Origin: Clostridia bacterium
GTDB taxonomy: Bacteria; Bacillota; Clostridia; Oscillospirales; QAKW01
Assembly (NCBI GenBank): GCA_017464525.1
Contig: JAFTZM010000028.1
Location: 1 to 64,000 of the forward strand
DNA length: 64,000 nt
Direction of reading: 5' to 3'
Below, one piece after another: positions 25,300 to 35,079 of the stretch. Below the pieces are notes generated by a model that ran no database searches, was not told the DNA's origin, and was given only the letters and a program-made list of their open reading frames with translations. Every line of letters starts with the position of its first letter. Positions within the stretch are counted from its first letter, which is position 1. The position numbers were made by a program, and so were the translations under genes.

Positions 25300-25566
25300 A
25301 TTGGCCTGAAAGGGCGGTTTTTCGATGCTTTTCGGCTCATTGTCGCCAATAGGCGCCAGCCTTATTCGCTCCGCTTCACCAAAAATCATTCAAAAAACCG
25401 CGCCTTTCAGGTCGCAGAATTTTGGAACAGCGGTTTTTTCGGTGGGCGCGGCGCAAAACGCAGCAAATCCTGACGGATTTGCGAATATTTCAACAAAGCC
25501 TCGGCGGAAAATACGTGTTCCAAAATCCGGTTCAAGTATCAACGCTCTGGCTACAGGAGCATAACC
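25300..25566. repeat. Structured non-coding element inside the fab/acc operon
   Basis: No gene is seen here. Near-perfect inverted arms lie at 25305-25322 and 25393-25411 (one extra base in the second), and a perfect 10-bp pair ATTTTGGAAC / GTTCCAAAAT at 25419-25428 and 25517-25526. This suggests two successive stem-loops or a folded RNA. There is no T tract after the arms, so it is not an obvious terminator. The layout is like intergenic repeat elements of gut Clostridia. The accC ribosome binding site AGGAG is at 25555-25559. Confidence 0.55.
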
Positions 25567-26874
25567 ATGTTTTCAAAAATTTTAATTGCCAACCGGGGTG
25601 AGATCGCCGTCCGTATTATACGGGCCTGCAAGGAAATGGGCGTTGCCACGGTGGCTGTGTACTCCGAGGCGGATCAGAACGCCCTTCATGCGGCGCTGGC
25701 CGATCAAAGCTACTGCATCGGCGGCCCCGAAGCCTCGGAAAGCTATTTAAATGAAAATCAAATCATCAGCACCGCCATTCTGGCAGGGGCTCAGGCCATC
25801 CATCCCGGTTACGGGTTCCTTTCGGAAAATGCCCATTTTGCCCGGTTGTGCAGAAAGAACGGGCTGGTTTTTATTGGTCCTGATCCGGAAAGCATGGAGC
25901 GGCTCAGCGATAAAGCGATCCTGAAGGAGTTGATCCGTAATACCGGCCTTTCTGTGATTCCCGGAACCAAGGCGGTGGCTTCTGTGGAGGAGGCAAAAAA
26001 GGCTGCGGAGAGGATCGGCTATCCCGTGATGCTCAAGGCCTGTGCAGGGGGCGGCGGCCGGGGGATCCGGCTGATCCGCACTGCCGACGATCTGGAGGAA
26101 GCGTACCTGCAGGCTACCGCCGAAGCCATCAGCGCCTTCGGCGACGGCAGCGTTTATCTGGAAAAGTATATTTTTCCTGCCCGCCATGTGGAGCTGCAGA
26201 TTCTGGCAGATGAGCATGGCAATGCTGTTTGCCTTGGGGATCGGGATTGCTCCTTGCAACGGCGCAATCAAAAGCTGATCGAGGAGACCCCTTCTCCCGC
26301 CGTGAACCAAGAGCAACGAAGCCGCATCATGGCGCTGGCGGTGGAGGCGGTGAAAAAGATTGGCTACGTGGGCGCCGGGACGTTGGAATTTTTATTGGAC
26401 AGAGAGGGCAACTTCTGGTTCATGGAGATGAATGTCCGGCTGCAGGTGGAGCATTGCGTCACCGAGATGCTGACCGGCATCGATCTGGTGAAATGGCAGA
26501 TCCGCATTGCAGCGGGGATCCCGCTGAATTTTACTCAAAAGGAGATCCGGATGCAGGGCTCGGCCATCGAATGCCGCATCAATGCGGCAAGCTGCGGAAC
26601 GCTGGGAATGCTGCACGTTCCGGGTGGGCCTTCAGTACGGTTTGATACCTGCCTGATCGCCGGCACCGCTGTATCGCCTTATTATGATCCGCTGCTGGGA
26701 AAGCTCATTGTTTATGCCAAAACAAGGGAGGAGACGCTGCGAAAGCTGCGGGCGTCTCTCTGCGAGCTGGTGATCGATGGGATCTCTACCAATATTGAAG
26801 AACAACTGCGGATCGTGGAGGATGAACGGTTCACCTCCGGCAACTATGATTTAACATTTATGGGGAACAGATAA
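25567..26874 (+). CDS. accC: Biotin carboxylase subunit of acetyl-CoA carboxylase
   Basis: ATP-grasp enzyme that carboxylates biotin on AccB, 435 residues. The N-terminus is KILIANRGEIAVRIIRACKEMG; the ATP lid glycine loop is KACAGGGGRGIRL; the catalytic EMNVRLQVEHCVTEMLTGIDLV segment is near residue 285. Its stop codon shares one base with the accD start. Confidence 0.95.
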   Translation: MFSKILIANRGEIAVRIIRACKEMGVATVAVYSEADQNALHAALADQSYCIGGPEASESYLNENQIISTAILAGAQAIHPGYGFLSENAHFARLCRKNGLVFIGPDPESMERLSDKAILKELIRNTGLSVIPGTKAVASVEEAKKAAERIGYPVMLKACAGGGGRGIRLIRTADDLEEAYLQATAEAISAFGDGSVYLEKYIFPARHVELQILADEHGNAVCLGDRDCSLQRRNQKLIEETPSPAVNQEQRSRIMALAVEAVKKIGYVGAGTLEFLLDREGNFWFMEMNVRLQVEHCVTEMLTGIDLVKWQIRIAAGIPLNFTQKEIRMQGSAIECRINAASCGTLGMLHVPGGPSVRFDTCLIAGTAVSPYYDPLLGKLIVYAKTREETLRKLRASLCELVIDGISTNIEEQLRIVEDERFTSGNYDLTFMGNR

Positions 26875-27734
26875 TGGCATTGATCAATTTTTTAAAACCG
26901 AAGAATAAGTTGGAGGAGGGCGGCCGTACCGCCGCTCCTGTGCAGCAGGATGCGGGGGAGCCGGAAAAGAATTGCCCCAACTGCCATAAGGATATTCCGC
27001 TCAGCCGCCTTTGGGCCAACGATCTGGTGTGTCCCTGCGGCTATCATTTCCGCATGAAGGCCCGCCAGCGGATCCGGATGATCGCCGATGGGGAAAGCTT
27101 TCATGAATTGTTTTCCGAAATGAGATCCGGCAATCCGCTGCACTTCCCCGGCTATAAGGATAAACTGGAAACGGTGCGGGCCGCCAGCGGCGAAGAAGAG
27201 GCTGTAGTATGCGGCACCGCAAGGATCGGCGGGCAAAGCTGCTGCCTTTTTGTGATGGAATCCTATTTTATGATGGGCAGTATGGGCAGCGCTGTGGGGG
27301 AGAAGATCACCTCCCTCTTTGAATATGCCGCCGAGCACCGGTTACCGGTGGTGGGCTTTACCGTTTCGGGAGGTGCCCGAATGCAGGAAGGGCTACTTTC
27401 TCTGATGCAGATGGCCAAGACCAGCGCTGCGGTAAAGCGTCACAGTGATGCGGGACTTTTATATCTGGCGGTGCTGACCGATCCTACCACCGGCGGAGTG
27501 ACCGCAAGCTTTGCCATGGAGGCAGATATCATTCTGGCAGAGCCCGGCGCAACGGTGGGCTTTGCCGGCGCCAGGGTGATCGAGCAGACCACCAAAAAGG
27601 CACTGCCTGCCGGATTTCAGAAATCAGAATTTGTGCTGGAGCACGGCTTTATAGATGGGATCGTGCTGCGTGCCGATCAGAAGCGGCTGCTGGCCGAGCT
27701 TTTGAAAATACATGAATGGAGGGTGAACGGATGA
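26874..27734 (+). CDS. accD: Acetyl-CoA carboxylase carboxyltransferase beta subunit
   Basis: 286 residues. The N-terminal zinc ribbon is present ([17 protein letters not shown] then LVCPCGYHF), but the second knuckle reads C-P-C, one residue shorter than the usual CxxC. The crotonase-type carboxyltransferase domain follows ([47 protein letters not shown]). It pairs with AccA to move CO2 from biotin to acetyl-CoA. Coupled to accC by a 1-nt overlap and to accA by a 4-nt overlap. Confidence 0.94.
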   Translation: MALINFLKPKNKLEEGGRTAAPVQQDAGEPEKNCPNCHKDIPLSRLWANDLVCPCGYHFRMKARQRIRMIADGESFHELFSEMRSGNPLHFPGYKDKLETVRAASGEEEAVVCGTARIGGQSCCLFVMESYFMMGSMGSAVGEKITSLFEYAAEHRLPVVGFTVSGGARMQEGLLSLMQMAKTSAAVKRHSDAGLLYLAVLTDPTTGGVTASFAMEADIILAEPGATVGFAGARVIEQTTKKALPAGFQKSEFVLEHGFIDGIVLRADQKRLLAELLKIHEWRVNG

Positions 27735-28516
27735 GCGGTGTACCTTATGATCGGGTAAAGCTTGCCCGGGAGAGCAGCAGGCCTACCGGGCTGGATTATA
27801 TCCGGAATATCTTTAAGGGATTTTTTGAATTTCACGGGGATCGCTGCTATGCCGATGACCCGGCCATTGTGGGCGGCATTGCCCGTCTGAACGGAATGCC
27901 GGTCACGGTGATCGCCATTGAAAAGGGCCACACGGCCAAGGAACGTACCTACCGTAATTTCGGCGCTCCCCATCCCGAGGGCTACCGCAAGGCGCTCCGG
28001 CTGATGAAGCAGGCAGAGAAATTCGGCAGACCGGTGGTCTGCTTTATCGATACCTCCGGTGCCTATTGCGGTATCGGTGCCGAGGAACGGGGGCAGGGGC
28101 AGGCTATCGCCGAAAATCTGATGGAGATGTCTACCCTTTGTGTGCCCGTTATTTCTATCCTGATCGGCGAAGGAGGCAGCGGCGGTGCCCTTGCCCTCGG
28201 CGTAGCTGATCGGGTGTGGATGCTGCAGAATGCCGTTTATTCGGTAATCTCACCGGAGGGGTGTGCCAGTATCCTTTGGAAGGATCCGGCGAAGGCAGAG
28301 GCTGCTGCCGCCAGCCTGAAGCTTACGGCAGAGGATGCTAAAAGCCTTGGGGTGATCGAACGGATCCTTTCGGAAAAGGATCTGGGGCAGAAGGAATTTT
28401 ACGACCGGATCCGCGTTCTTTTGTCGGAAGAACTGCGGGTGCTCTCGGGGGATCCCGATCTGATCGGGAAACGCTACGACCGCTTCCGCCGGATCGGAAC
28501 GAAGGAGTTATTATGA
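27731..28516 (+). CDS. accA: Acetyl-CoA carboxylase carboxyltransferase alpha subunit
   Basis: 261 residues, the short Firmicutes form. Motifs: [65 protein letters not shown] and [18 protein letters not shown]. The start is ATG 27731, overlapping the accD stop (ATGA), with GGAGGG at 27718-27723 as ribosome binding site; the ATG at 27716 lies upstream of that site. It overlaps the acyl-CoA synthetase gene by 4 nt. Confidence 0.94.
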   Translation: MSGVPYDRVKLARESSRPTGLDYIRNIFKGFFEFHGDRCYADDPAIVGGIARLNGMPVTVIAIEKGHTAKERTYRNFGAPHPEGYRKALRLMKQAEKFGRPVVCFIDTSGAYCGIGAEERGQGQAIAENLMEMSTLCVPVISILIGEGGSGGALALGVADRVWMLQNAVYSVISPEGCASILWKDPAKAEAAAASLKLTAEDAKSLGVIERILSEKDLGQKEFYDRIRVLLSEELRVLSGDPDLIGKRYDRFRRIGTKELL

Positions 28517-30144
28517 GTATTTATCAAAAATTTTGCAAAGAGACTCTGGATGAGCAGGGCGGCCTGAAAAGCATTCAGATCGAGTATCCCGTTAATTTTA
28601 ATTTCGGGTATGATGTGGTGGATGCTATTGCCGGGGAAAGCCCGGAAAAAAGAGCAATGGTGTGGTGCAATACCGAAAATCAGGAGCGTATCTTCACCTT
28701 TTCCGATATTAAAAAATACAGCAATCAGATGGCGAATGTCTTCAAAAATGCCGGCATCGGCCGGGGAGACCGGGTGATGCTGGTGCTGAAACGTCATTAT
28801 GAATATTGGTTTGCGGCGGTAGCCCTTCACAAGCTGGGGGCGGTCATGATCCCAGCGACCCATATGCTGACGGTGAACGATCTTGTCTACCGGCTTAAAG
28901 CCGCTAAGGTGAAGGCCATCGTCTGCACCGGACAGGACGAGGTGCCCGGGAAGATCAAGGATGCACTTTGCCGGGCGGGGATGACGGCCAGGCTTTGGTG
29001 TGTGCAGGGAAAGGCAGAGGGCTTCGAGGACCTGACCGCAGCCATGCAGACGGCAAGCGGGGAACTGGAGCGGATCGAGACCCTGGCCACGGATCCGATG
29101 ATGCTGTACTTTACCTCCGGGACCACCGGTTATCCTAAAGGCGTGATCCATGATCACACCTATCCGCTGGCCCATATCGTCACCGCCAAATACTGGCATC
29201 AGGCAGAGGACGGAGGGCTTCATTTCACCGTCGCCGAAACCGGCTGGGCCAAGGCTTCCTGGGGGAAGATCTACGGTCAATGGCTGGTGGGCAGCGCGGT
29301 AATGGTCTATGATTTTGATAATTTTGAGCCGAAGCAGCTGACCCATATCATCAACCGTTATGGGGTGACCTCCTTCTGTGCGCCGCCCACCGTTTACCGG
29401 TATCTGGTGCGGAAGGGGATCCCGGAGATGCCCACCCTGAAGCACGCATCCACCGCCGGCGAAATGCTGGCGCCGGAGGTGTTCCGTAAATTTACCGAGC
29501 TTACCGGGCTGCCTCTTTGCGAGGGCTACGGGCAGACCGAGACCACCCTGCTTCTTGCCAATTTCAAGGGAAAGACCCCGGTGGAGGGCTCTATGGGGAC
29601 AGTATCGCCGTTCTATCAGATCGAACTGCGGGGCAAGGATGGAAGGCCGGTTCCCGACGGGGAGATCGGTGAGGTGGTGATCGTGCCGCCTGAAAACGGA
29701 AAACAGCCCGGCGTCTTTACGGCATATCTGGATCATGAGGAGCAGTATAATTATGTGTGGCGGGACGGTGTTTACCATACCGGCGACGCAGCATATATGG
29801 ATGAAAACGGTCTTTACTGGTTCCACGGCCGGTTCGATGATATCATCAAGACCGGCGGATTCCGGGTGGGCCCTTATGAGATCGAAAATGTATTGATGGA
29901 GCATCCTGCTGTGGTGGAATGCAGCGTGGTTGGCGTGCCCGATCCTTTAAGGGGGCAGGCCATCAAAGCGGTGATCGTACTGGGAGGCTGTTATAGACCC
30001 TCCAAGGAGCTGGAGCTGGAGATCAAGGAGTTCTGCAACCGGAAACTCGCAGAATACAAATGGATCCGGATCGTGGAGTTTGTGGAGGAGATGCCCAAGA
30101 CCATCAGCGGAAAAATACAGAAGAATGTATTGAGAAATGGTTAA
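28513..30144 (+). CDS. AMP-binding acyl-CoA synthetase (medium-chain type)
   Basis: 543-residue adenylate-forming enzyme. Core motifs: [17 protein letters not shown] (P-loop), [37 protein letters not shown] and the hinge/lysine region [17 protein letters not shown] and [16 protein letters not shown]. It is most like medium-chain acyl/benzoate-CoA ligases and makes acyl-CoA from a carboxylate, ATP and CoA. It is coupled to accA, so it belongs to the fatty-acid operon. Since fabH is missing locally, it might activate an exogenous short or branched acid as primer or salvage fatty acids; this is inference. Confidence 0.85.
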   Translation: MSIYQKFCKETLDEQGGLKSIQIEYPVNFNFGYDVVDAIAGESPEKRAMVWCNTENQERIFTFSDIKKYSNQMANVFKNAGIGRGDRVMLVLKRHYEYWFAAVALHKLGAVMIPATHMLTVNDLVYRLKAAKVKAIVCTGQDEVPGKIKDALCRAGMTARLWCVQGKAEGFEDLTAAMQTASGELERIETLATDPMMLYFTSGTTGYPKGVIHDHTYPLAHIVTAKYWHQAEDGGLHFTVAETGWAKASWGKIYGQWLVGSAVMVYDFDNFEPKQLTHIINRYGVTSFCAPPTVYRYLVRKGIPEMPTLKHASTAGEMLAPEVFRKFTELTGLPLCEGYGQTETTLLLANFKGKTPVEGSMGTVSPFYQIELRGKDGRPVPDGEIGEVVIVPPENGKQPGVFTAYLDHEEQYNYVWRDGVYHTGDAAYMDENGLYWFHGRFDDIIKTGGFRVGPYEIENVLMEHPAVVECSVVGVPDPLRGQAIKAVIVLGGCYRPSKELELEIKEFCNRKLAEYKWIRIVEFVEEMPKTISGKIQKNVLRNG

Positions 30145-30155
30145 AACAACTTAAT

Positions 30156-30184
30156 TTGACCAATCGGACTGCCTGTGTTATACT
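30156..30184 (+). promoter_or_regulatory. Promoter of the PAS regulator gene
   Basis: TTGACC at 30156-30161, 17-nt spacer, TATACT at 30179-30184. Confidence 0.75.
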
Positions 30185-30197
30185 ATAATTAAAAAAA

Positions 30198-30219
30198 CGC
30201 CGCTCCTTTCGGGGCGGCG
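30198..30219. promoter_or_regulatory. GC-rich hairpin in the 5' leader of the PAS regulator
   Basis: A 9-bp stem (30198-30206 with 30211-30219, TTTC loop) lies just after the expected transcription start. The A run before it would make it a terminator only for minus-strand RNA. In the sense direction it probably stabilises the 5' end or affects translation. Confidence 0.5.
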
Positions 30220-30241
30220 CAAGGCTATTTCAGGAGATGCG

Positions 30242-32206
30242 ATGAAAAATATGTTCAATAATATGGAGGAGATCCTGAGCCGGAATATCCCCGGATTTCA
30301 CCAATATGTTTTGCGTGAGCCGGTCCACCTGAGCTATGTGAGCCAAAATCTCTGCGAAATGGCAGGGGTCACGGAGGGCGAGCTGCTGAGTGAGAGCGAG
30401 GATCTTTATATTTCCCTGGTGCATCCGGCAGATCGGGAGGTCTATTCTGATTTTATCTCCCGTTTAAAAGTGGAGGAACAGACGCTGACCTGCCAGTACC
30501 GGCTGGTGAAAAAAGACGGTTCGGTCTTATACATCAGCGATACCGCTACATCCGGGCGGGCAGAGGACGGAACGCCGGTGGCCTGCTCTGTGCTGGCCGA
30601 TGTGACCGGGATCAAAAAAGAAAACAACAATCTGCAGTTTTTAAATGAGACCATTCCCTGCGGATTTATTAAATATACCTGCGAAAAGCAGCCGAGAGTC
30701 ACCTATATCAATAAGCAGATGATGGATTTTCTGCGGTTTCCCGAGGCAAGGGAGGGGGAACTGGATTATTTGGAGCTTTATAAGGATAATGTGTTCCTGA
30801 TGATCCCCATTGAGGAGCGGCGCAGATTTGCTCTGTACCTGAACCGGGTCTACACCGCCGGAGCTCCCATTGCCGGGGAGATGACGCTGCTGCGTTGCGA
30901 TGGAACCCGGGCCTATATGTTCGGCTGGGTCACAAAGTGCGTGAACGAGCAGGGAGTGGAGGAATTCCAAAGTGTCTGCATGGATGTAACGGAGCGTCAC
31001 CGGGCCAAAAAGGCCCACGAAACCAAGCGCTACCTGAAGGCTCTTGCGGATGTTTATGATAAGATCTTTGAATATGATCTTTCCAATAGTACGGTCAACT
31101 GTCTCTACGGCAGCAATTCTGCTGTATTCAAATGGCTGGAGAACATCCCTATGCAGATGGAGGAGGCGACCGAAAAATGGATCGCAGGAACGGTGGCGGA
31201 GGAGGATCAGCCAAAGGTACGTGGATTTTTCAGGGATTTCTTCCGAAAAAAGCTGCAAAGATCCGGAGAAAAACCGCCCCAGATCACCTACCGGGCCCTT
31301 TCCTCCGATGGGGAACTGCGGCAGTACAGCGGGATCTTTCTGACGATGGATCATGCGGTAAGCCTTTATTGCTGCCGGTGTGTACCGGAGGCGCCGGGGA
31401 AGGAGAATGTGCAGGAGCTGCTGATGCGGTTTACCGATGGGATCGCCGCCTTTGAAGTGACCGATGAGTTTGTTACGCCGCTGTACGCCAGCGAAAATGT
31501 CTGTGAATTCTTCGGCATTTCCCGGGAGGAATGGCTGCCGTTGATGGAGAAAAGTACCCCCATCGAGGAGTTTGTAGCCCGCAGCGAGGCGGCCTATGAG
31601 GAGTTTGCAGAGCTGCTGCGGAACGGAGAGGCGGAATTTACATACTTTGATCTGGCCACCGAAAGGGAGCGCCGCATCAAGGCGATCTGTTCCCGGAAAT
31701 CTCCCGGAGGCACTGCGCCCCGATATGTCATGCTCTATAATGTGGAGGAGCCGGAGGAGGCCCCCGGGCTGCCGGAAAACCGTACGGTGACCATCCGCAC
31801 CTTTGGATATTTTGACGTGTTTGTGGGGGAGAAGCCCATTGCTTTCCGAAACAAAAAGTCCAAGGAGCTCTTTGCTCTGCTGGTGGATCGCCGGGGCGGC
31901 TATGTATCCTCGGAGGAGGCTATCACCTTTTTATGGGAGGATGAGCCGGTCAATTCCGTGACCCTTTCCCGCTACCGCAAGGTGGCCCTTCGGCTAAAAA
32001 ATATTCTGGAGGAATACGGCATCTCGGAGGTGGTGGAGACCGTAGACGGCAAGCGGCGTATCGTGCCGGAACGGGTAAAATGCGACCTTTATGATTACCT
32101 TTCCGGAAAAGAGGAGTTTTCTCAGCTTTTCAAGGGCAGTTATCTTTCCAATTACAGCTGGGGTGAAACAACTTTGGCAGAATTAACAGGTAATATCTTG
32201 TTTTAA
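30242..32206 (+). CDS. Multi-PAS sensor with C-terminal OmpR/SARP-type winged helix
   Basis: 654 residues, no membrane segment. There are several PAS-like segments: about residues 20-130 (VHPADREVYSDFISRLK, YRLVKKDGSVLYISDT), 145-260 (ending FQSVCMDVTERHRAKK), 275-390, and 395-505. From about 515 a winged-helix DNA-binding domain follows (TIRTFGYFDVFVGEKPIAFRNKKSKELFALLVDRRGG, then SVTLSRYRKVALRLKNILEEYGI), as in OmpR/SARP-type regulators. No kinase, receiver or cyclase domain is present, so ligand binding in PAS would act directly on DNA binding. It stands between the fatty-acid and arginine operons with its own promoter. Its targets are unknown. Confidence 0.8.
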   Translation: MKNMFNNMEEILSRNIPGFHQYVLREPVHLSYVSQNLCEMAGVTEGELLSESEDLYISLVHPADREVYSDFISRLKVEEQTLTCQYRLVKKDGSVLYISDTATSGRAEDGTPVACSVLADVTGIKKENNNLQFLNETIPCGFIKYTCEKQPRVTYINKQMMDFLRFPEAREGELDYLELYKDNVFLMIPIEERRRFALYLNRVYTAGAPIAGEMTLLRCDGTRAYMFGWVTKCVNEQGVEEFQSVCMDVTERHRAKKAHETKRYLKALADVYDKIFEYDLSNSTVNCLYGSNSAVFKWLENIPMQMEEATEKWIAGTVAEEDQPKVRGFFRDFFRKKLQRSGEKPPQITYRALSSDGELRQYSGIFLTMDHAVSLYCCRCVPEAPGKENVQELLMRFTDGIAAFEVTDEFVTPLYASENVCEFFGISREEWLPLMEKSTPIEEFVARSEAAYEEFAELLRNGEAEFTYFDLATERERRIKAICSRKSPGGTAPRYVMLYNVEEPEEAPGLPENRTVTIRTFGYFDVFVGEKPIAFRNKKSKELFALLVDRRGGYVSSEEAITFLWEDEPVNSVTLSRYRKVALRLKNILEEYGISEVVETVDGKRRIVPERVKCDLYDYLSGKEEFSQLFKGSYLSNYSWGETTLAELTGNILF

Positions 32207-32210
32207 GAAC

Positions 32211-32236
32211 AGCGGCAGGGAAAATTCCCTGCCGCT
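32211..32236 (+). terminator. Hairpin after the PAS regulator
   Basis: A 12-bp perfect stem (AGCGGCAGGGAA with its complement) at 32211-32222 / 32225-32236; the following T run is weak. Confidence 0.6.
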
Positions 32237-32268
32237 ATTGCATTTATTCAAATAAAAACAGAAAAAAG

Positions 32269-32300
32269 TGAATAATATGCATAAAAAGATGCATAAAAAG
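32269..32300. promoter_or_regulatory. Putative upstream ArgR (ARG box) sites
   Basis: TGAATAATATGCAT at 32269-32282 resembles an ARG box, and it runs into a tandem 12-bp repeat ATGCATAAAAAG at 32277-32288 and 32289-32300. The repeat spacing puts successive sites on nearly the same DNA face. Confidence 0.45.
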
Positions 32301-32393
32301 CGGCTTTTGGTTATATTTTACACAAAAGGCAGAGGCTTTTTAGCTTTCTTATTGTTTATTAGTGAAAAAATGCACAAAGCGACAGAAAAATGC

Positions 32394-32422
32394 TTGCAAT
32401 ATAATAGGGTCTGTGTTAGAAT
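32394..32422 (+). promoter_or_regulatory. Promoter of the arginine operon
   Basis: TTGCAA at 32394-32399, 17-nt spacer, TAGAAT at 32417-32422. Confidence 0.7.
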
Positions 32423-32436
32423 TTATACATAAATTT

Positions 32437-32451
32437 TTGAATTTTATTCAA
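32437..32451. promoter_or_regulatory. Putative ArgR operator between promoter and argG
   Basis: TTGAATTTTATTCAA is a palindrome matching the TGAAT-n-ATTCA core of ARG boxes, placed just downstream of the expected transcription start, where a bound repressor would block the operon. Confidence 0.6.
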
Positions 32452-32467
32452 TCGGAGGAAAAATACA

Positions 32468-33700
32468 ATGAACAAAGAGAACATCAAGAAGGTTGTTTTG
32501 GCTTATTCCGGCGGCTTGGATACTTCCATCATCATCCCCTGGCTGAAGGAAAACTATAATAACTGCGAGGTCATCGCTGTTTCCGGCAACGTGGGCCAGG
32601 CCGACGAGCTGGAGGGCCTGGAGGAGAAGGCTCTGAAGACCGGCGCCTCCAAGCTGTATGTGGAGGATCTGACCGAAGAGTTTGTAAACGATTTCGTCTT
32701 CCCCGCCGTGAAGGCCGGCGCTGTTTATGAAAATTATTTGCTAGGCACCTCCCTGGCACGTCCCTGCATCGCTAAGAGACTGGCCGAGATCGCCATCGCA
32801 GAGGGCGCCGATGCTATCTGCCACGGCTGTACCGGTAAGGGCAACGACCAGGTTCGTTTTGAGCTGACCCTCAAGGCCTTTGCTCCCGATCTGCCCATCA
32901 TCGCTCCCTGGCGTGAGTGGGATATCAAGTCCCGTGAGGAGGAGATCGAATACGCCGAGGCGCACAACATCCCCCTGAAGATCAACCGGGAGACCAACTA
33001 CTCCAAGGATAAGAATATGTGGCACCTCTCTCATGAGGGTCTGGATCTGGAGGATCCCGCCAACGAGCCTCTTTATAACAAGCCTGGTTTCCTGGAGTTG
33101 GGTGTTTCCCCTGAGATGGCTCCCGATGAACCCACCTATGTGACCATCCATTTTGAAAAGGGTATTCCCACCGCCATCGACGGCAAGGAGATGAACGGGG
33201 TAGATCTGATCTGGAAGCTGAACGAGCTGGGCGGCAAAAACGGCATCGGTCTTTTGGATATCGTGGAGAACCGTCTGGTGGGTATGAAGTGCCGCGGCGT
33301 ATATGAGACCCCCGGCGGAACCATCCTCTATAAGGCTCATGAGATTCTGGAGACCCTTTGCCTGGACCGTGCCACCTCCCACTATAAGGCGCTGGTAGGC
33401 CAGAAGTTCGCAGAGATCATCTACGACGGTCAGTGGTTCACTCCTTTGACCAAGGCAATCATGGCATTTGTGGACAGCACGCAGGAGACTGTTACCGGTG
33501 ATGTGAAGCTGAAGCTCTATAAGGGCAACATGATCCTGGCCGGTGTGACCTCTCCCTACTCCCTCTACGATCCCGAGATCGCTACCTTTGATGAGGATGA
33601 GGTTTACGATCAGAAGGATTCCGCAGGCTTTATCAACCTCTTCGGGCTGCCTGTGAAGGTCAACGCTAAAATGCGCAAGAAAAACGGTTTGGAGCTGTAA
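32468..33700 (+). CDS. argG: Argininosuccinate synthase
   Basis: Joins citrulline and aspartate with ATP, 410 residues. The N-type ATP pyrophosphatase loop [10 protein letters not shown] is at the start, followed by [16 protein letters not shown] and [11 protein letters not shown]. First gene of the arginine operon, with GGAGG (32455-32459) ahead of the ATG. The preceding 261 bp hold the hairpin, the ARG boxes and the promoter. Confidence 0.96.
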   Translation: MNKENIKKVVLAYSGGLDTSIIIPWLKENYNNCEVIAVSGNVGQADELEGLEEKALKTGASKLYVEDLTEEFVNDFVFPAVKAGAVYENYLLGTSLARPCIAKRLAEIAIAEGADAICHGCTGKGNDQVRFELTLKAFAPDLPIIAPWREWDIKSREEEIEYAEAHNIPLKINRETNYSKDKNMWHLSHEGLDLEDPANEPLYNKPGFLELGVSPEMAPDEPTYVTIHFEKGIPTAIDGKEMNGVDLIWKLNELGGKNGIGLLDIVENRLVGMKCRGVYETPGGTILYKAHEILETLCLDRATSHYKALVGQKFAEIIYDGQWFTPLTKAIMAFVDSTQETVTGDVKLKLYKGNMILAGVTSPYSLYDPEIATFDEDEVYDQKDSAGFINLFGLPVKVNAKMRKKNGLEL

Positions 33701-33705
33701 GATTC

Positions 33706-35079
33706 ATGGAAAAAATGTGGGCGGGCCGCTTCCAGAAGGAACTGGATCGGGAAGCGGACGATTTTAATTCATCCATTCACTTCGACAGCCGGATGTTCCG
33801 GCAGGATATTCAGGGCTCGGCGGCCCATGCGGCCATGCTGGCCAAGCAGGGCATCATCACCGAGGCTGAGGGCGCTCAGATCATCGAGGCTCTGGGCGGG
33901 ATCCTGGCGGATCTGGAAAGCGGTGCTTTGGAATTCGATTGGGCAGCGGAGGATATCCATATGTTCATCGAATCGGTGCTGACCCAGCGGATCGGCGATG
34001 TGGGCAAGAAGCTGCATACGGCGCGCAGCCGTAACGATCAAGTGGCGGTGGACATCCGCTTGTATCTGCGGGATGAGACCCGGGAGATCATCGGGCTGAT
34101 CAAGGAACTGCTGGCGGCAGTGGTGGGGCAGGCCAAGGAGCACGCAACCACCATTATGCCCGGCTACACCCATCTGCAGCGGGCCCAGCCCATCACCTTC
34201 GGCCATCACCTGATGGCATATTGCATGATGCTGATCCGGGATTGCGGCCGGTTGGAGGATGCGGTGAAGCGGATGAATCAAAATCCTCTGGGCTCTTGTG
34301 CGCTGGCCGGTACCACCTATGAGACCGACCGGGCAGAGACCTCCCGTTCCCTTGGGTTTGACGGCTACACCCTGAACAGCATCGACGGTGTTTCCGACCG
34401 TGATTTCTGCCTGGAACTGATGAGCGCTTACGCCATGATCATGATGCATCTTTCCCGGTTCTCCGAGGAAGTGATCCTCTGGTCCAGCTGGGAGTTCAAG
34501 TTTGTGGAGCTGGACGATAGCTACACCACCGGCTCCAGCATTATGCCCCAGAAGAAAAATTCCGATATGGCAGAGCTGGTACGGGGCAAGACCGGCCGTG
34601 TGTACGGCGATCTGGTAGCGCTTCTCACCACCCTGAAGGGGCTGCCTCTGGCATACAACAAGGATATGCAGGAGGATAAGGAGGCTATCTTCGACAGCGT
34701 GGATACGGTAAAAAAGTGCCTGCGCATCTTTGCACCCATGATCCGCACCATGCGTGCCATTCCCGAGAATATGTACGCTGCGGCAGGGAAGGGCTTCATC
34801 AACGCCACCGACCTGGCAGATTATTTGGTGAAGAAGGGCCTGCCTTTCCGTACCGCCTATAAGATCGTGGGCCAGACTGTGGCCCGTGCTATTGAGGAAA
34901 ATACGGTTCTGGACCGTCTGCCCCTTGAAACGCTAAAAGAATTTTCCCCTCTCTTTGAAGAGGATGTTTATAACGAAATTTCGCTGGAGACCTGTGTTTC
35001 CAAGCGGATCTCTGCCGGCGGTACCGGCCCTGAGTCGGTGGCGGTGCAGATCGCATTTGTGGAGGATTTCCTGAAATGA
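33706..35079 (+). CDS. argH: Argininosuccinate lyase
   Basis: Cleaves argininosuccinate to arginine and fumarate, 457 residues. The fumarase-superfamily signature is GSSIMPQKKNSD near residue 275; HTARSRNDQVA and GYTHLQRAQPITFGH are also present. It starts 5 nt after argG and overlaps argC by 4 nt. Confidence 0.96.
   Translation: MEKMWAGRFQKELDREADDFNSSIHFDSRMFRQDIQGSAAHAAMLAKQGIITEAEGAQIIEALGGILADLESGALEFDWAAEDIHMFIESVLTQRIGDVGKKLHTARSRNDQVAVDIRLYLRDETREIIGLIKELLAAVVGQAKEHATTIMPGYTHLQRAQPITFGHHLMAYCMMLIRDCGRLEDAVKRMNQNPLGSCALAGTTYETDRAETSRSLGFDGYTLNSIDGVSDRDFCLELMSAYAMIMMHLSRFSEEVILWSSWEFKFVELDDSYTTGSSIMPQKKNSDMAELVRGKTGRVYGDLVALLTTLKGLPLAYNKDMQEDKEAIFDSVDTVKKCLRIFAPMIRTMRAIPENMYAAAGKGFINATDLADYLVKKGLPFRTAYKIVGQTVARAIEENTVLDRLPLETLKEFSPLFEEDVYNEISLETCVSKRISAGGTGPESVAVQIAFVEDFLK

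Noticed and set aside
32269-32300. Short tandem repeat considered as CRISPR-like or replication iterons
   Set aside because: Only two 12-bp units with no spacer, directly upstream of arg genes; ArgR sites are the simpler reading.
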